This document shows positions 9,226 to 22,595 of a DNA stretch of 64,000 bases, piece after piece (position 1 is the stretch's first letter; the number at the start of each line of letters is the position of its first letter). The stretch comes from Blasia pusilla (lineage: Eukaryota > Marchantiophyta > Marchantiopsida > Blasiales): assembly GCA_050084515.1 (NCBI GenBank), contig CM114273.1, positions 21,576,001 through 21,640,000 on the forward strand, written 5' to 3'. A model generated the notes under the pieces. That model had not been told where the DNA came from. It was given only the letters and a program-made list of their open reading frames with translations, and searched no databases. The position numbers and the translations under genes are program-made.

Positions 9226-10110
9226 TTAGTCAACTCCTAAGGCCATCAACTCAGTGGCTGAAAATAATGGGGATCTCGACACTGAAGTTGCCATCCACAA
9301 TACTGCACTAGAAGCTGCATCCGTGTCTACTACACGCGATGTAGATGCCTCAGTCCCCACTGTAGGCTCAATAGGTTGGGTAGGAACCATGGATGGAGTC
9401 CTAAGCACCTCAGACAACAGGAGTGACTGGGGGAGCCTAGCTAGCCTCCCAGCCTCACCCCTCTGTGGGTCCAACTCCACTATAGCACCACGTGGCTCTG
9501 ACACTCGAGTGGCTCCTCTCGTAACTGCAGCTGATGCCTCAACCTGTGCTGCACTCGCCATATAAGAGAGATCATCCCCTCCATATGAGGTGGAAGCCCT
9601 TGCTCCCGAACCTGCTCTATGATGGACACCAACCATAGTAGCCAACCTCTGCTCCAACTGCTCAATCTTGGCAGCCATAGCTGACTCTCTCCTAGTGGTA
9701 GGGGCAGCAACCGTAGGCTCTCCAACCGCTGGTCCACCTCTACCACCTCTACCACCCCTACCACTTCTACCACCTCGGCATCTCGGAGCTACTCCAACAC
9801 AGCCGCGGTCTGATCTCAACTCTGAATAAAGATCAAAGCAACGCTCTCGAGGATGACCTGGTCTCCCACAACGATCACACTGAGTTGGGGCTAACAGAGG
9901 TCCATCCTCCAAAGTCCGTCTCCCATCCTCTTGGGGACAAAACCTCCTAACATGATCACCTCCACATGTCCAACATGACTGTCCTTGCTGCGGGGCAGCA
10001 AATGAAGGCAATGGTCTCTGCGCAAGCGTCCCTCTAGGACCTAACTGAGGTCGTGTGGACCCCCCCCTGACTCCCACTACTATGAGACTGTGAGGTGGAA
10101 TGCTGAACAC
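9226..10110 (-). pseudogene. Nucleocapsid: two CCHC zinc knuckles and RG-rich tail
   Basis: The zinc knuckles are CWTCGGDHVRRFC (about 9940-9980) and CDRCGRPGHPRERC (about 9840-9885), which bind the RNA genome. They are followed by a Gly/Arg-rich stretch (RCRGGRSGRGGRGGRGG) and a short predicted helix (MAAKIEQLEQRLATM). The frame is one base out of register with the gag frame. The change is at a run of eight G (10060-10067, minus strand); a run of seven would restore one frame. That is more simply an indel in a homopolymer than programmed frameshifting. It joins protease downstream in the same frame, with stops near 9223. Confidence 0.85.
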
Positions 10111-11041
10111 GAGAAGTAGTAGATGTATCCCTACTGAATGCGGATGTCACCACTCTCTCCTCCACCATGTTAAGCTGAATCTTTTCAGATAGAGCAAACA
10201 CATGGGCCAAAGTGGGTGAATCATCACTCATAAGAGTAGCATCACGTACCCTATGGCGCAACTCTCTGTCCAAGATCCCATACCAAAATTGGACTTCCCG
10301 AGCCTCAATCACACCCTGGGAAATTGAAATCAAGTGTCGCATACGAGTGTATGCCTCACAAAGACTCTCACTAGTCTTTCGCTCAAATTCCTGAAGACTC
10401 CTCAACTTCTCTATCTTCACTCCCTGATAGTTCTTCTTCAACCTCTTGAAGAACTCTACAACGGGGTTGAACGATGGTGGGGAACTAGTACCTCCACTAG
10501 TACCCCCACTCCGGCTCGTACTCGCACCACTCAATGTCGGGTTGGCTGACAGAGTAGGAGCACTACTACCAATACCACCATGGGTGATAGACACATAGCC
10601 TGGAGACCAATATTGTCTCCACGTCTTAATTTCAGCAGCATGGTCCCTCCTAAACTCATGGTAATCATCCATGGGTGGTCCCTCCAACTGCTGAAACAAC
10701 CCCTTCCAAGCCAAGAAGGGTGTAAACAACGTGACGTTCCCCAACATCTGCATATCGCACCACTCTTGAATGAAGTCGTCCAACTCAATGATGCCCATTG
10801 CACCCGACTATCGTCGTGGGCCCTTCATGGCCCCATCCATTCCGTCCATGTCCCAAATCAATGGAGCTGCAATACTCGATAACAATGTAGAAGACTTGGT
10901 GTTTGGAAGACCCTCGTCCTCCTCTTCATCAACCGTCGGAAGTGGAAAAGGTAGCCGATACCTCAATCCACTCCGTGTAAAACCACCACTATCCGCACCA
11001 CGGTCCACAACCAGATCACCGGACAGCTCGGTGATGACCAA
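10034..11041 (-). pseudogene. gag capsid protein
   Basis: Homologous to the plus-strand gag at 44.2-44.85 kb and the scrap at 54.2 kb. Shared features are MDG(M/W)..GPRR, a (I)ELDDFI-type start, FTPFLAWKGLFQQLEGPPMDDYHEF, a Ser/Thr/Gly-rich linker, then FNPVVEFFKRLKKNYQGV and FERKTSESLCEAYTRMRHLISISQGV, which is the Retrotrans_gag-like helix region. The frame extends upstream from the Met at 10798 to about 11041 with one TAG at about 10806. It forms the particle that packages the RNA. Confidence 0.85.
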
Positions 11042-12662
11042 GGCCGATGCCGCATCACCACCAAATCACCACCACTAAGTAACCAAGTGATGTCGATGTC
11101 GTTGTACTATTCTAGCTCTACTAGCTATGGGTGTGGGCAACCTAACTTGTCATCACCACAAGAAGCCTCCCACGGTCTTTTGGTCATCACTCCAGTGTCA
11201 CCGTAAGAGAAATAAATGTAGTCTGACTGGTCATCACTCCAGCCTCCCTACCGGTAGCACACAAGAGTAAAACTACTCTGGAAATCAGCGTCAGCCCTAA
11301 CAATGGGCGTGCAAGCAAGAAGCAACGATGGAGGGGATCCAAATACAAGAAGTCCAACGACAACCCTCCAATCGCAAATGGAAGTACAAAATGGAAATCA
11401 AGGTAATACAATCCACCAAACGTGGCGCCCCCTGAATCCACAGGACCAACCACACAATTCTAACGCAAAATTTACTCCGCCGGTGGTCGATGATGTGCTA
11501 GTCGCACTCGCAGCACTTGAAAATGTCACCTGCATGGAGAGGCCATACCGTACTATGTGCTAGAGGTCCATCAACCAAAAACCCGAGATGGATAAAAGGA
11601 TTTAACGTATCTCCAAATAATACCAAATGAACTACACCGATGTGTACACTGACATAGTTAAGTACTCAGCAGTTTAAGCATCTTCCTGGCATAATAGCCC
11701 AAAGATGGATGACCAGTTATGCAACACTCAACTCACAAATCCTGCAAAAATTGCCTCACGCCCAAGCAAGCAAGCTTGCTTGCTTGCTCCTTGCTCCTTT
11801 CTCTGCCTCTCACGCTCACTCGCCCCAAGCTACCACAAGTTGCCTCGAAGCCTCAAAACGCTGAGAAATTCTCGAGACATGGCCCTATCGCCCTGTTCGC
11901 CATGCTTCGCTATGGAGAGAGGCCCAACCATGGCGCCCCCAACGGGATAGGCATCTCCAACAACGGACGAGTCACCAACCAACCAGGCCCTCTGATCTGT
12001 TGTCCACCATAGCCAGACCTTGAGCTAGTCCGCAAAATTTTGACCAGCGATTACTCCACAAATCCTCAACCAAAATTGAATATGTTTCAACCAGAATTCA
12101 ATTGGCCACCATAGCTACCTCTCCACAAAAAAATAGGTACAGTTGAGCTTTTTACTTTGAGCTAAAAATCAGACAAACTTGTTGTCCATACACCTCCAGA
12201 ATCGCAAATCCGATAGCGCTTCCGCCCAGATTCATGCACATAGAAATCTGCAACACTCTTTCACCACAGCAGCAATCTGCTCCACACACTCAAGCAGATA
12301 GCTTCACATGATCAACATGAGATCATCAGAAAGGTAGCAACAGGAACCTCTCACCCGATCTGGATGAACTTCAACCGAGCTTCCGTACTCCAAGCTCTCC
12401 ACATTAGAAAACCGTCGAACACGAACTAGAATCTTCAATTTTTGATAACTTCCAACTCCCTTGACGAAATCCGGTGATCTAAAGTGCGTTGGAAAGCTCT
12501 CAGCAAGGCGCTTCTTTCCCAATCAACCACGCACATACTAGATCCATACCGCCATCATAGGCCATGAGCCACGAATATCCACGGTTGAGTACACAATCAG
12601 CCCTAACCAGATCCTAGTGATCTACGATCGAAGCTACCATCGATCTAATCTAGTTCTTTGAG
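11042..12662 (-). other. 5' leader between LTR and gag
   Basis: This 1.6-kb stretch has no recognisable coding sequence. It includes a 24-bp perfect palindrome at 11763-11786. No clear primer binding site (TGG complementary to a tRNA end) follows the LTR at 12662. The plus-strand relative at 42.5-44.2 kb also has a long leader. Confidence 0.6.
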
Positions 12663-13030
12663 TGAAATCTGTGAAAGATCTACTTTCATAAAACACGTAT
12701 AGAATCACATACAATGGATCCAAACCCACTCCACAATGGGAGAATCCAGGTCGAAGCTTGCGGGAACTACCATAGCCAAGAGCTCTACTCACTACCAAGG
12801 CTAACTCCCAACGCAACAGGCCCAACTCAAAGAACTAACTTTTCTTTGAGTACACTCCATGCTATACCCTCCAACCTAAGGGCGGGCCCTACTGGAAAAG
12901 TCACCCTCAACGGAGTAACCCCCAACCCTATGTATGAAATCGCATCCCTACCTAGACACTACGGCCCTACATAAGGTATGGCCTCTACTAGCACACTATA
13001 CTCTACGACATAATCCGTATGGTCATGAAA
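12663..13030 (-). repeat. 5' LTR of the DNMT-bearing element
   Basis: Partner of 3242-3609: the same 368-bp length, no indels seen, about 35 substitutions. On the minus strand the first bases read TTTCATGACC where the partner has TGTCATGACC, so the terminal TG is mutated. It ends GATTTCA. Confidence 0.88.
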
Positions 13031-15300
13031 GATTCTTTACTGTAGGCAACGGGTCTCCATAGCTTTAATTTGTAGGGTGCCCACACTAACAGGCTTTTGC
13101 GGATGACTTAGGCTTTGGGAGATGTCAGCCCTAGAAGCCCGCTTGTGGTAATCATGGCTCTCTAGGTATTTTTGATATTGTCTTAATTATTGGTGAGTTT
13201 AGCCAGTTTGGGGGATGCCCCCTTTTCTCGCAAACTTATGTATCATTTTCTATCACTAGATTTTTTTTTCAATCGTTTATGTTGAAATATCTTTATACAT
13301 TAAAGTTGCGCATCCTCACATTGAATCTCTAAGGATCCTACTAATAAAGAGTGTCCTCTGCTGGTTTTGGGCTTACCCTCTCGGCCAAGAGAGAGCTGAA
13401 GGAAAAAGAGCAACAATATCGTTCTATTGGATATATACGTTATTTTTTCATTGATTTTTCATGTGGAACCGTACAGATTTCTTAATGATCATCAATGCTT
13501 TTTCCATAGTTTTAATATTACATTAAAATAGTTTCAAACTATGGTTATAACATTTTTTTATTGCACTTAAAATATCTTTTCTTGTTCATCCCTTGATTGG
13601 TTTCACCCATCAAGACTTTCAGAGAAGGTAGAAGCAAAAAAATAAATATTTCAAGGCCATTGTGGCCTTGCCTCTTTTTTGTCCTCCCAATGGATTTTCC
13701 ATCACCTGCTTTTTATTGAGGCGTCCTTTTTTTTATAAGAATAAATAAAGAGGTTAGGAAAATTTTCAAATTCCAATCCTCATATTTATATGTGTAATAA
13801 GTTGACAATTTGGAGGATATCAAATAGTGTAACAAGTGGTGTAAACAAGCATACAATGATGATAGATTCGAAATATCTAAGGGCATCATAGTATTACAAA
13901 GTAAAGGGAATAGGATAACTAAACTAAAGTCAGTCTAAAGCAATCAGAAATGTGCGTTCATAAAGGATACAACTTCACTTTGAACCTCAATAAAATGTAA
14001 TTTTTTTATCCCTAATGAAGAAGTGACCTAGCCCCCACTATAAACTCCGCAAGACCGCCTCGAAGTGAGAACTAAAAGAAAATCAAAAGAGAAAAGAAAA
14101 TATCTTCTAAGAAGGATATGGTAAATCATTACTAGAAACAACCCACCACCTCATCCAAAATAATAGCTCCACCACTTCATTTACCTAGAAGATTCTTTGA
14201 CAATAGCTCCATCATTTCTTCATAAGATTCCAATGTCCCCATAGCTCGTCTAACCATGAACTCTACTTTGTGTTTCCAAATTTAACCTCCTCAATGTTAA
14301 CCTTTCTCTCAACAATGAATGGTTAATACGTCTTAAATGTGTCAAATTATATGATTGTTAGAAACATTCCAATCTTAGCAAAAGATTTTTTGAATACTAA
14401 AGGAGCTCTAATCTTTGAGGGACAAACTGTTATAAACTTTCATATATATATTCCACTATGAACAATAAAAGTGTTAAGCAAAAAGAGCTTGGTTCTTTTA
14501 AAGGGATCTTTGGTTTAAAGAAGGGGTTCACATTTTGGATGGAATAGTACCTTAAATAGTAATAATGCACTCCTCATATTATAATATAGATTTTCATTCT
14601 TCTCTTCTAATTATGCCTACTTGTGTATATGGGGAGTCCCTTATGCAAAAGGAATTCACATTTTCTAACATGCACATGGTAAAGAAAAAATAGTAGCTCA
14701 TAATGTCATGAGAGAGGCAATACCATCAATGGTTTATATTTAATCTATAGGATACATTGTTGGGCAACACTAACTCCATATCTTATCTCATACTCCATAA
14801 GCAACCTCTCATGGATGAGTTAACTTAGTTATATCTCAAGGTGGCTTTCGTCTATTGGGTCTATCATGACTACTCATACAACTCGTTGTGACTTGCTACG
14901 TCGGGTTGTACATACCAAAGGTTCCACCGTCGATGGAGTTGCAAGCATCAAGGAGCTAAGTTATGCGGTGAGACATGAAACCGATGGATTTATCCTTTTT
15001 TCCGTGGAAGTTTTTGACACTTATATATATGTTTAATACTTTTGTGAAAACATGTGCTCACCATTCATTTAAAAATCATCAACTCGCCCTTTGTGGTTTT
15101 GTTGTCACCATTCATTATACACAATGCATGGCAATGACATTAAAATGTGTATTAGCATTGTCTCATCTCATCCTCCATTCACATAATAACTCAATAGATG
15201 AAAGCCACCTTTGGATTTGTTTCCAAGCTGCTAACCATAAAAGTAATAGAATTCTCACGGCTTGTTTTGTTGTTCATTTCTTTCCTCCCTGCTAGTTTTC
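13031..15300. other. AT-rich spacer, no gene seen
   Basis: There is no open frame with recognisable domains. An imperfect inverted pair occurs at 14846-14875 and 15188-15216 (GGTGGCTTTCGTCTATTG against its complement with T/C changes). It may mark the arms of a small degraded element. The GGGGGATGCCCCC hairpin at about 13215 is short. Confidence 0.5.
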
Positions 15301-18300
15301 TCGAAGGTTATAATGGATATCTAACTTGACTCTGGCATTCATTTGAAAACAAGGACTGAAACTACACCCGGCAGTATCTCTATCTAAAGGAGAATATTCT
15401 CTCGAGATCCGCACTGGCTACTAGACTCGCTTAGACTTCAGCTTCTGACACACTGCGCAGTTGCGTCTGCACGGTCGGTATGGAGGAACAGTGCGCGTTA
15501 TGTGCAATACTAGTTATAGTGCAGTTATACTCCCTAGCCAGGTTCTTATACCGTTTCCTTCTCCAGACTAGACCGAGAAACAGATACCGGTTAAAGTAAT
15601 AGTCTGCATGATGATATTTCCTCGGCGAATCCTGGTCTGGATGGAAACTTTGAAAAAAGTACTCATAAAAGTGTGGGGAGTCCGATATTGGAAAACAATC
15701 AGCGGGAGTCCGGGACTGGTAGTAAGTCGGTGACTGTTCTCGACTGAAGTGTTTGGCACGGTTGTTGCGACCTGGACCGCCTTCCTGCGTGGTTTCCCTG
15801 CACGGTCTTCGCGCGTGGACGGAACTGGGTGGGCGACCGAGCAAAGGGATTGATTCAAAGCAGTTCAGATGGCCGGTTGCAGCCCGAATGCAGTACGCAG
15901 TCAGACGCCATTAGATGAGCTCGCTTTTCGTAATGTTGTATGAAAGGGCATATCAATTTCCGATCATCCGCTCTTCTTGGTAGTATTGTGTCGGATGCCC
16001 GAGTAAGTATTGCAGCGTTTCAGTTTGTTGCTGTTGCGTGGAGAGGCGATTTTTTCAACGAATGATTGCTTTGTTGGTTCTCGGGAAACGCATCGAACAG
16101 TGGCTGCAGAGTTGAAAGGCTGTTGAATAGGCTGCTCCCTGGAGGGAAACGCGTGACTTGACTAGTTAGAAACTCCGGAGTCCAGCTGCTCGAGGCCCAC
16201 ATGGAATTCCGTTTATTTCGAGCGACGATTGCGTCGCTCGAGATTGCGATTTCTCGGTCGAAGACCGCTCTGCTGGCTTTGCACCAACATGAGTCGATCA
16301 CGATTATGTCATACTACTCCGCATGCTGCTCGGTTGGATAATCTAAAGCGGCGCGCACATTGGCTGGCTGGAAACAGCTTTGTAAAAGTTGTTAAGATTG
16401 TGCTGCACTTGGTCATCCAAGATTTCGGGTGAAAAGCGCCGTGCTTTGCTAGCCGGGCTTCGTACGGGGCAGAAGGGAGCGACGTGCTGGTCAGGACTTA
16501 CGCAAGGCCCGCAATCGGGTCGAATGGATGACTGGAAGAGGAGAAGCAGCCATCGGTAAGTAAGAAAAATAAAACGGAATGAGATGAGATGAGATGAGAT
16601 GAAACGCCATGCAAGGGCAAGGGGATTTGGTACAGTTTAATGAAAGTCGGAAACAAACGCGCAAGAATAAATGAAGGTGTCGATCAAGCCATCAAAGAGC
16701 ACACGCGGAATCCAAAATACGAAAAGGCGGGGAAGGCCCGCCGATGAGGCCGCGTGAATCGAACCAGCGCTTCCAGTGCCCGAACGAACCGTCTCCCTCT
16801 CAAGTCCTTGCAATCTCCGAAGTTGTGAGAGAAGCGGTGTGGCTTCCTTGTCAATTCACATGCGTATGCTCTGTCGTTGCGTATCAGGAGTTGGTAGTGG
16901 GAGCTCTCAGTACTGATCGCTAGAGTCGCCCGGCTAGCTAATCTAGACTGCAACGACCGGCTTCAGCTCTGCTACTTCTGCCCACCGCCGTTCACTACCA
17001 GCCAAGCTTCCAAATCGCGTACAGGTACTATACAGCGAGCGGTCTCGTTGTCGTGGTCGTCGTCTTTTATTCGGCCGCAATCCGCATTTGTGTAAAGAGC
17101 ATGATGTGTCGATTGTGAGTAGATCGGATAGATACGTTTGACTTGAAGAAAGGATCGTAGCCAGAAGAGAGGACCATGTGTACATACAGTACACGGAACC
17201 CTCCCTGACTGTTAGCTAGACGGATTCTCGTTGCGGTCGCGTTTCATCTCGAGCGTGAGGTGGAGATTGTCGAGTTACTGGCTTACCATAGCTTCGTCAT
17301 TACCTGGAAACTATATGGTGACAAGTGACAGAAGAGGTGATCACGAGGTCCTCGCGATCTGTTGGTATGCCTGGCTTGCCAAAGCTGGAAACTAGGAAAT
17401 CGACTTCGCGCGGTTGCATGAGTTAACGATAGCGCGGTGGTGGTTTGGAATGGAGGGTACTAGAAACGCCGCGCGTATCGGAGGATTAAAAGGGCTCGCG
17501 TGACATCTGCGAGTTCTTGTGCATTAAATGACGAGCCACCAAACCAAACTTTACTACTCACTAGAAAGAGCACGGCCCTCACTCGAACATTGAAGAGAAA
17601 GGCCCCTCTGACGACGACATCCATGACCAAAGCAGCAATGAACGTATCATACTGCAACATGACCCTGCAGGCGAGCTCATCCTATCTTGAAACCCTCTCT
17701 AGCGATCACAGATTCGGACCTACTTGATACGTACCTATCTCTTTCCCAGAGAAATGGTTTTCTCGCTGACTGTCAATTGCTGAATCACCTGACTATAAAG
17801 ATACACCCATCTCAAGCAATGGTCGGGACTCGGGAAGAATGCATATTCTCTGTGAAGGGATCTAGCTTCTTCTCAGAATTGTTACATAGGCTAGAAATGG
17901 CCTCTTTTTTCCCCTCTTGTTTCTAATCTCGGGTAACTCTTGAGAACCATTCGGCTGTATGTACCTTGTGGGGAAGGGGGGGAAAAGACAGTTAACCCTA
18001 AGTTGGAGAGTCCCAGGGACGGGAACCCTCCGCAATTTACAGTATAGGGATGAATGTGAAGATCACATGCTACAGGCGGGAGACGGGAGACTCGGGACTC
18101 CAACGTACAGACACCAGACTCCAGAGCTCGCCCAGCCTCGATCACTGTGACGCTGCAGCAGTCTTCTGTCAACCAATTAACTATAAATGAGGTCAGCAGG
18201 AGGGGGTGGATTAAATAACGTGCCGGTCACATAGCAATTGGACCGGTCCAGGCATCTAATGGATTCTGACGTCCTGCTCTGAAACATTCTCCAGTTTCTC

Positions 18301-20170
18301 CATATTTGGCTCTCCATAGCACGGAGATTCTGGAGCACGACAATAGGTGTCGTCCCTCAACTGTACAGCAAATAAATGAACGGCGCATTGAGCACACGGT
18401 GTGCAGCGTCCCTTCGGTACTGCAGTGCTGCACTTTGCAATTCTATGAAGACATTCAAGGCTTTCTGCACGCATCGGTTTTCCGAGACGTTCCAATATTC
18501 AATCAATCAATTATCCGTCGTTGCCTACATCTATTGAACCGCATCGTCAGGTTTGCAGTTAAACGTACCGCATTTTGAGGAGCTTGGTTTGGCCCCCGCC
18601 TGAAGTTTTTCAATTGCGTTTTCCTAAACCAAAATTTTGGACATTCAGAGCAAAGACGATCCTCTCCTCATCGCCAAATTCAGCTCACGTTTGGAACCAG
18701 AAGCATAGTGGATCATGGATGCGAGAGGAATAAGTGACAAGCGCTCCGGGAACCCATGGATGATATCTGGAGCGCGATTATTTTACTCCGTGTCTAACTC
18801 ACACCTTCTTGTCCAATCTATTTATAGCTACAGAGTTCAGGACTAGATCATCTTCCCCTCCTTGAACGCTTGATGGGGATGGAAATGTCTCACGTCTACT
18901 CCACTGCTCCCATGTGTTCATAGTACTCACAGCACGTTTCGCGCCGATCTCCTCCACCAAAACTACCTGAAGTCCCCCGCCACTGTTTATCGTGCCACAA
19001 GAATGTTTGGATAGTAGTCGTCCCTCTACGATAACAGCTGTGCAGTTCGAGGGACATGTGCTCCCAGATTACTCGAATACTTAGCGTCCACGATTAATCT
19101 TGAGGAAATAAGTGAGGAGAATCATGCATCCTGTAAACAATCGTACAGTTGATCGATGCTGTCCAGACTCCAGCTTATAGACCAGAGCGATTGCTCGGGA
19201 TGACTGACTGACTGCATGGTGTCATTCGTTTTCTCTCTCTGCCCACTCATGGTCCTGAGCCGACGCAGATTTAGCTCGGTCCATCAATGTCGTTGCACTG
19301 ACTAATCGTGTGAACAGTGAGGCTCGGAACCCCCAAAAATAAACGTAGAAAGGAACAAAAGACCGAACACTAAAAAGGTTGTGGGCGTTCGATTTATCCT
19401 CTACCTCCGTACTTTGCAGTACAATCGAAATTACCCTCTCACCTATAGGCCGTTGTTTCGTACTTTAGGTCGCCGTTGTATGCTACGCTCGCCTCCTTCT
19501 GAGCGCCACTCTTTGCCGCCTTGCTAGTTGTTATTCCAATATCCTTCGGAAAGGGAAAGCAATGAACCGATCGGAGGAAAATAAAAATAAAGAACCGATG
19601 AATTTCAAAGCCATAAATGATTGAAAGGGAAAGATAGAATGGAATCCCTTTAGAAATTGATTTCACATACAATACAAAATCATTTCACCGAAAATGCCCG
19701 AAATTGGACTCCCGAAAAAGGCGCCTTTAATGGTGCTGTTCAAAAGTCTATAGGGTTAGGCACCATTCAATGCACTATAAGAGCAAAGTAACAAAAGAGA
19801 CATTCCTGGATTGAAAAATGGGAACACTAATTTAAATAAAGTTGGTGGTGACCATCATTCGTTGTAGCATTACCACATCTATTGTCACAACCCTCATAAC
19901 CAAATGAACGTCAAGTGGAACATCAAAACTTTGGCGTGTTCAAACTAGGATGGTTGTGCTTTGGACAAAACGCACGAATACAGTTTGTGTTTTTCATGCC
20001 TTTATGATCGCGACCAGGAAAGCTAGACCAGACGTGAATCAAGACTTGAGATGAGTCGAGTCTAAGAAATTTGGTTGCCAAAGAGGTGAGAACCAGATTT
20101 GAAACGCAACTAGCGTTTGGGATTTGACTATGTTTTGGACCATAACGTTTAGTCCCTAGATGCGTTTGGG
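15301..20170. other. Higher-GC spacer, no supported gene
   Basis: Several short open frames exist on both strands, the longest 137 codons at 15431-15844 (-), but none shows a domain, conserved motif or exon chain that I recognise. A (GAGAT)n run lies at 16580-16601. This segment and the one to 31.9 kb are less AT-rich than the flanks, which suits gene-bearing euchromatin. Confidence 0.45.
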
Positions 20171-21880
20171 ACAAGTAAGGTAGGGTTGGAAAACTTATGC
20201 AAATCCGGTTCCAATGCACCAAAGATCTCAGCAAAAACACAAGTAAAGGTTGAGATATTATCCAACAACGAAACTACGGGGAATTGGGTTCACGACCAAA
20301 ATGAGAGGCCTGACTATCTTTTCTCCAAAGTTAGGGGGAGGGTAGTGATCCCCAGAAGCAATATCTTCTTTCATGTTGGACCAGAAGAACCTCTTGTTCA
20401 AAACATCAAGCGTGGATTTCTCCCCTTTATGTCTTGTTGAAGATCTCTCATGACTTTCCACTAACACCTTAGTTCGTAGCTTGCCTTGGCCCACATAGAT
20501 CCTGCTCCACTTAAACCTCATCAAACCATGCCTTAAACTTATGTTGGCCACCTTCTCGCCCTGCTTCAATTTCCTTAGTTACACACTTGCTTGTGCATCC
20601 TTCTCTCCATGTTTGTTTCTTTAGGGAACATGGCTCTCAAGACTTGTGTTATTGATGGCATATGCTCATCCTTGCGACTTAACGCATCCAGAATGACATT
20701 ATCCTTCTCTGGCTTGTGGATTACCTCCACATTCATCAACGCCAAGGTATCATGCCATTGGAGTTTCTTTGATGTCACGAAATCTCGGGTCTCAAAATAC
20801 TTGAGCGAAATGTTATTGGTGAATACTCAAGTCTTGTGAAGTCCCAACTAGTAATGCCACTTTCTCAAACAATGAACCATTGCAAACAACTCTTTCTCAT
20901 GAGTGGGCCATCTTCTTTCAGTATTGCTAAGCTTCGTGCTCTCGTATGCTGCATGTTTTTCTTCTTGCACCAACATTCCTGCAATCGCAAAATCACTGGC
21001 ATCAATGGGCACCTCGAATGGTTTGTCAAACTCCGACACCTTCAGAACTCGTTCCTGCGATATTATCTCTTTGACTCAATTAGACGCCTCATCCACCTCC
21101 TGAGTCTATCATAGTGTTGGAAATTTTTACGGTCCAATCTGTGAGAGGTTTCACTATACTCGAAAAGTTCTTCACGTAAGTCTGGTAAAATTGGACTGCT
21201 CCAATGAACCTCCTCAATGCCCTCATGCACTTCACGGTGGAAGGCGGTTCCCATTCGGCAATTGCTCTCACCTTCTCCATGTCTGGACTCACTCCATTTG
21301 CACTAATCACATGACCCAAGAACTTGATCTTAATCAACCGGAACTCACTCTTTTCCACATTCACATACAACTTGTTCCCTTTAGTTCTGCAAATATTGTC
21401 CTCAAATGTTGAGTGTACTCCTCTATTGACTTCGAGTTGATCAATATGTCATCTATGTGCATGATCACATACTCATCCATCTCCTCATGAAAGATGGAGT
21501 TCATTAACATGGTGAAAGTCGGAGACGCATTACATAGACCGAAGGGCATCACCACAAACTCGAACGAGCCATATCTGGTCCTACACACAGTCTTCTCCAA
21601 GTCCACTTCGACAATCCGAATCTCATAATATCTTGTCTTCAAGTCAATCCTGCTGAAATACTTAGCACCTGAAAATCGATCAAAGAGGTCATCCATTCTC
21701 GGAAGAGGATAGTTGTTCCTTACCGTCACTTTATTCAGCGTCCGATAATCAAAACAAAGTCTTAACTTTCCATCTTTCTACTTCACAAAGAGAATGGTGC
21801 TCCATAAGGTGACTTGCGAGTTCAGATCTAGGAGTTCACTTACCTGTTTCTTTCTACCCTCTCGATCTTATGTATAAGGT
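20170..21880 (-). pseudogene. Second Ty3/gypsy pol fragment (RT, RNase H, integrase zinc finger)
   Basis: A different lineage from the 3-13 kb family. RT motifs are KDGKLRLCFDYRTLNKVTVRNNYPLP, FSRIDLKTRYYEIRI, FVVMPFGLCNASPTFT and a decayed catalytic box MHIDDILINS. The connection reads FLGHVISANGVSPDMEKVRAI and RRFIGAVQFYQTYVKNFS. RNase H shows FEVPIDASDFAIAGMLVQE and YESTKLSNTERRWPTHEKELFAMVHCLRKWHY. The end of RNase H (HKPEKDNVILDALSRKDE) is followed by an integrase start (VLNKRFFWSNM). Several frameshifts and stops are present. The rest of integrase, gag and LTRs are missing. The motifs suggest a common plant gypsy (chromovirus-like) element. Confidence 0.85.
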
Positions 21881-22595
21881 TTGTAATGACCACTTTGGCA
21901 CTACCACAACTAATGTGCAGCCCTCTCGTGAGGTTGGGAAACTCCATCCCCTAAATTTTGCCAAAATTAGAATGGCATGAGTTTTTAATTTTAAAAATAT
22001 TTTTTAAATACTAAAAATAAAAAGTGTATATTTTTAGAATCAAAATATGTGTTGGCTAAACGTGAGAACTCGTTCCTTCGTATGAGGTGTTATAGCACGA
22101 TTGAAAAATGTTCTTGAAAAAATCACATTATATTCGGTACCGTAACAATTACATATTCACATACATGAAGATATGGATCATATGTTCATAGCCCTCGACG
22201 AGAGAATCGTACTTAGTGTAGCGTCCCTCTTCCAATAAATACGTAACATAATATTTTGCAAAAACATTCTCCTCCCACCCCACCCCACCCCAACTCGATA
22301 GTTACAAGGTGTACCTTACCAGAGTCCAAACTTAGGCCGCAGTCTCAAAGCAACCGCGAAAGATTGGAGGAAATCCAAACGGAACCACGGGTTGTCGATG
22401 TGAAACCTGTAGGAAAGCCATATCTCGTCTCGCCCCGACCCATCGTTTTATTTGACCGTATGGCTTAAGCAGGGTCACTAGCTAGGGCCGACTGACACAG
22501 CCGGGTAAATTTAGAACCCGAGGCACATTGTCCCAGTCGGACCTGATGAAATGTGAGAACTCTTTGTGAGTCGCCCAGTACAGCACTACGGAACG

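Larger units (their letters stand above)
3242..13030 (-). mobile_element. Ty3/gypsy LTR retrotransposon with in-frame DNMT3-like methyltransferase and C-terminal PHD finger
   Basis: A 9.8-kb minus-strand element bounded by 368-bp LTRs (12663-13030 and 3242-3609). Gene order is gag, CCHC zinc knuckles, retropepsin, cytosine-5 methyltransferase, reverse transcriptase/RNase H, integrase, PHD finger. RT before integrase is the Ty3/gypsy order. The frames of the zinc-knuckle, protease, methyltransferase and RT/RNase H segments are all congruent, so they once formed one polyprotein. The gag frame is offset by one base at a G8 run, and integrase-PHD is offset by later indels. I saw no target-site duplication at the outer ends. 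The copy cannot be active: it has many in-frame stops, at least three frameshifts, and an integrase with altered catalytic-region residues. LTR identity is about 90% by eye (about 35 differences in 368). Confidence 0.9.

Noticed and set aside
12640-12662. Primer binding site next to the 5' LTR
   Set aside because: The sequence after the LTR end does not begin with TGG and I could not match a tRNA 3' end.
15431-15844. 137-codon minus-strand open frame
   Set aside because: No domain, no homologous copy and no splice partners; a frame this long can occur by chance in GC-richer DNA.
16740-16815. tRNA-like GGTTCGATTC on the minus strand
   Set aside because: The T-stem and acceptor do not pair and no A-box lies at the right distance.
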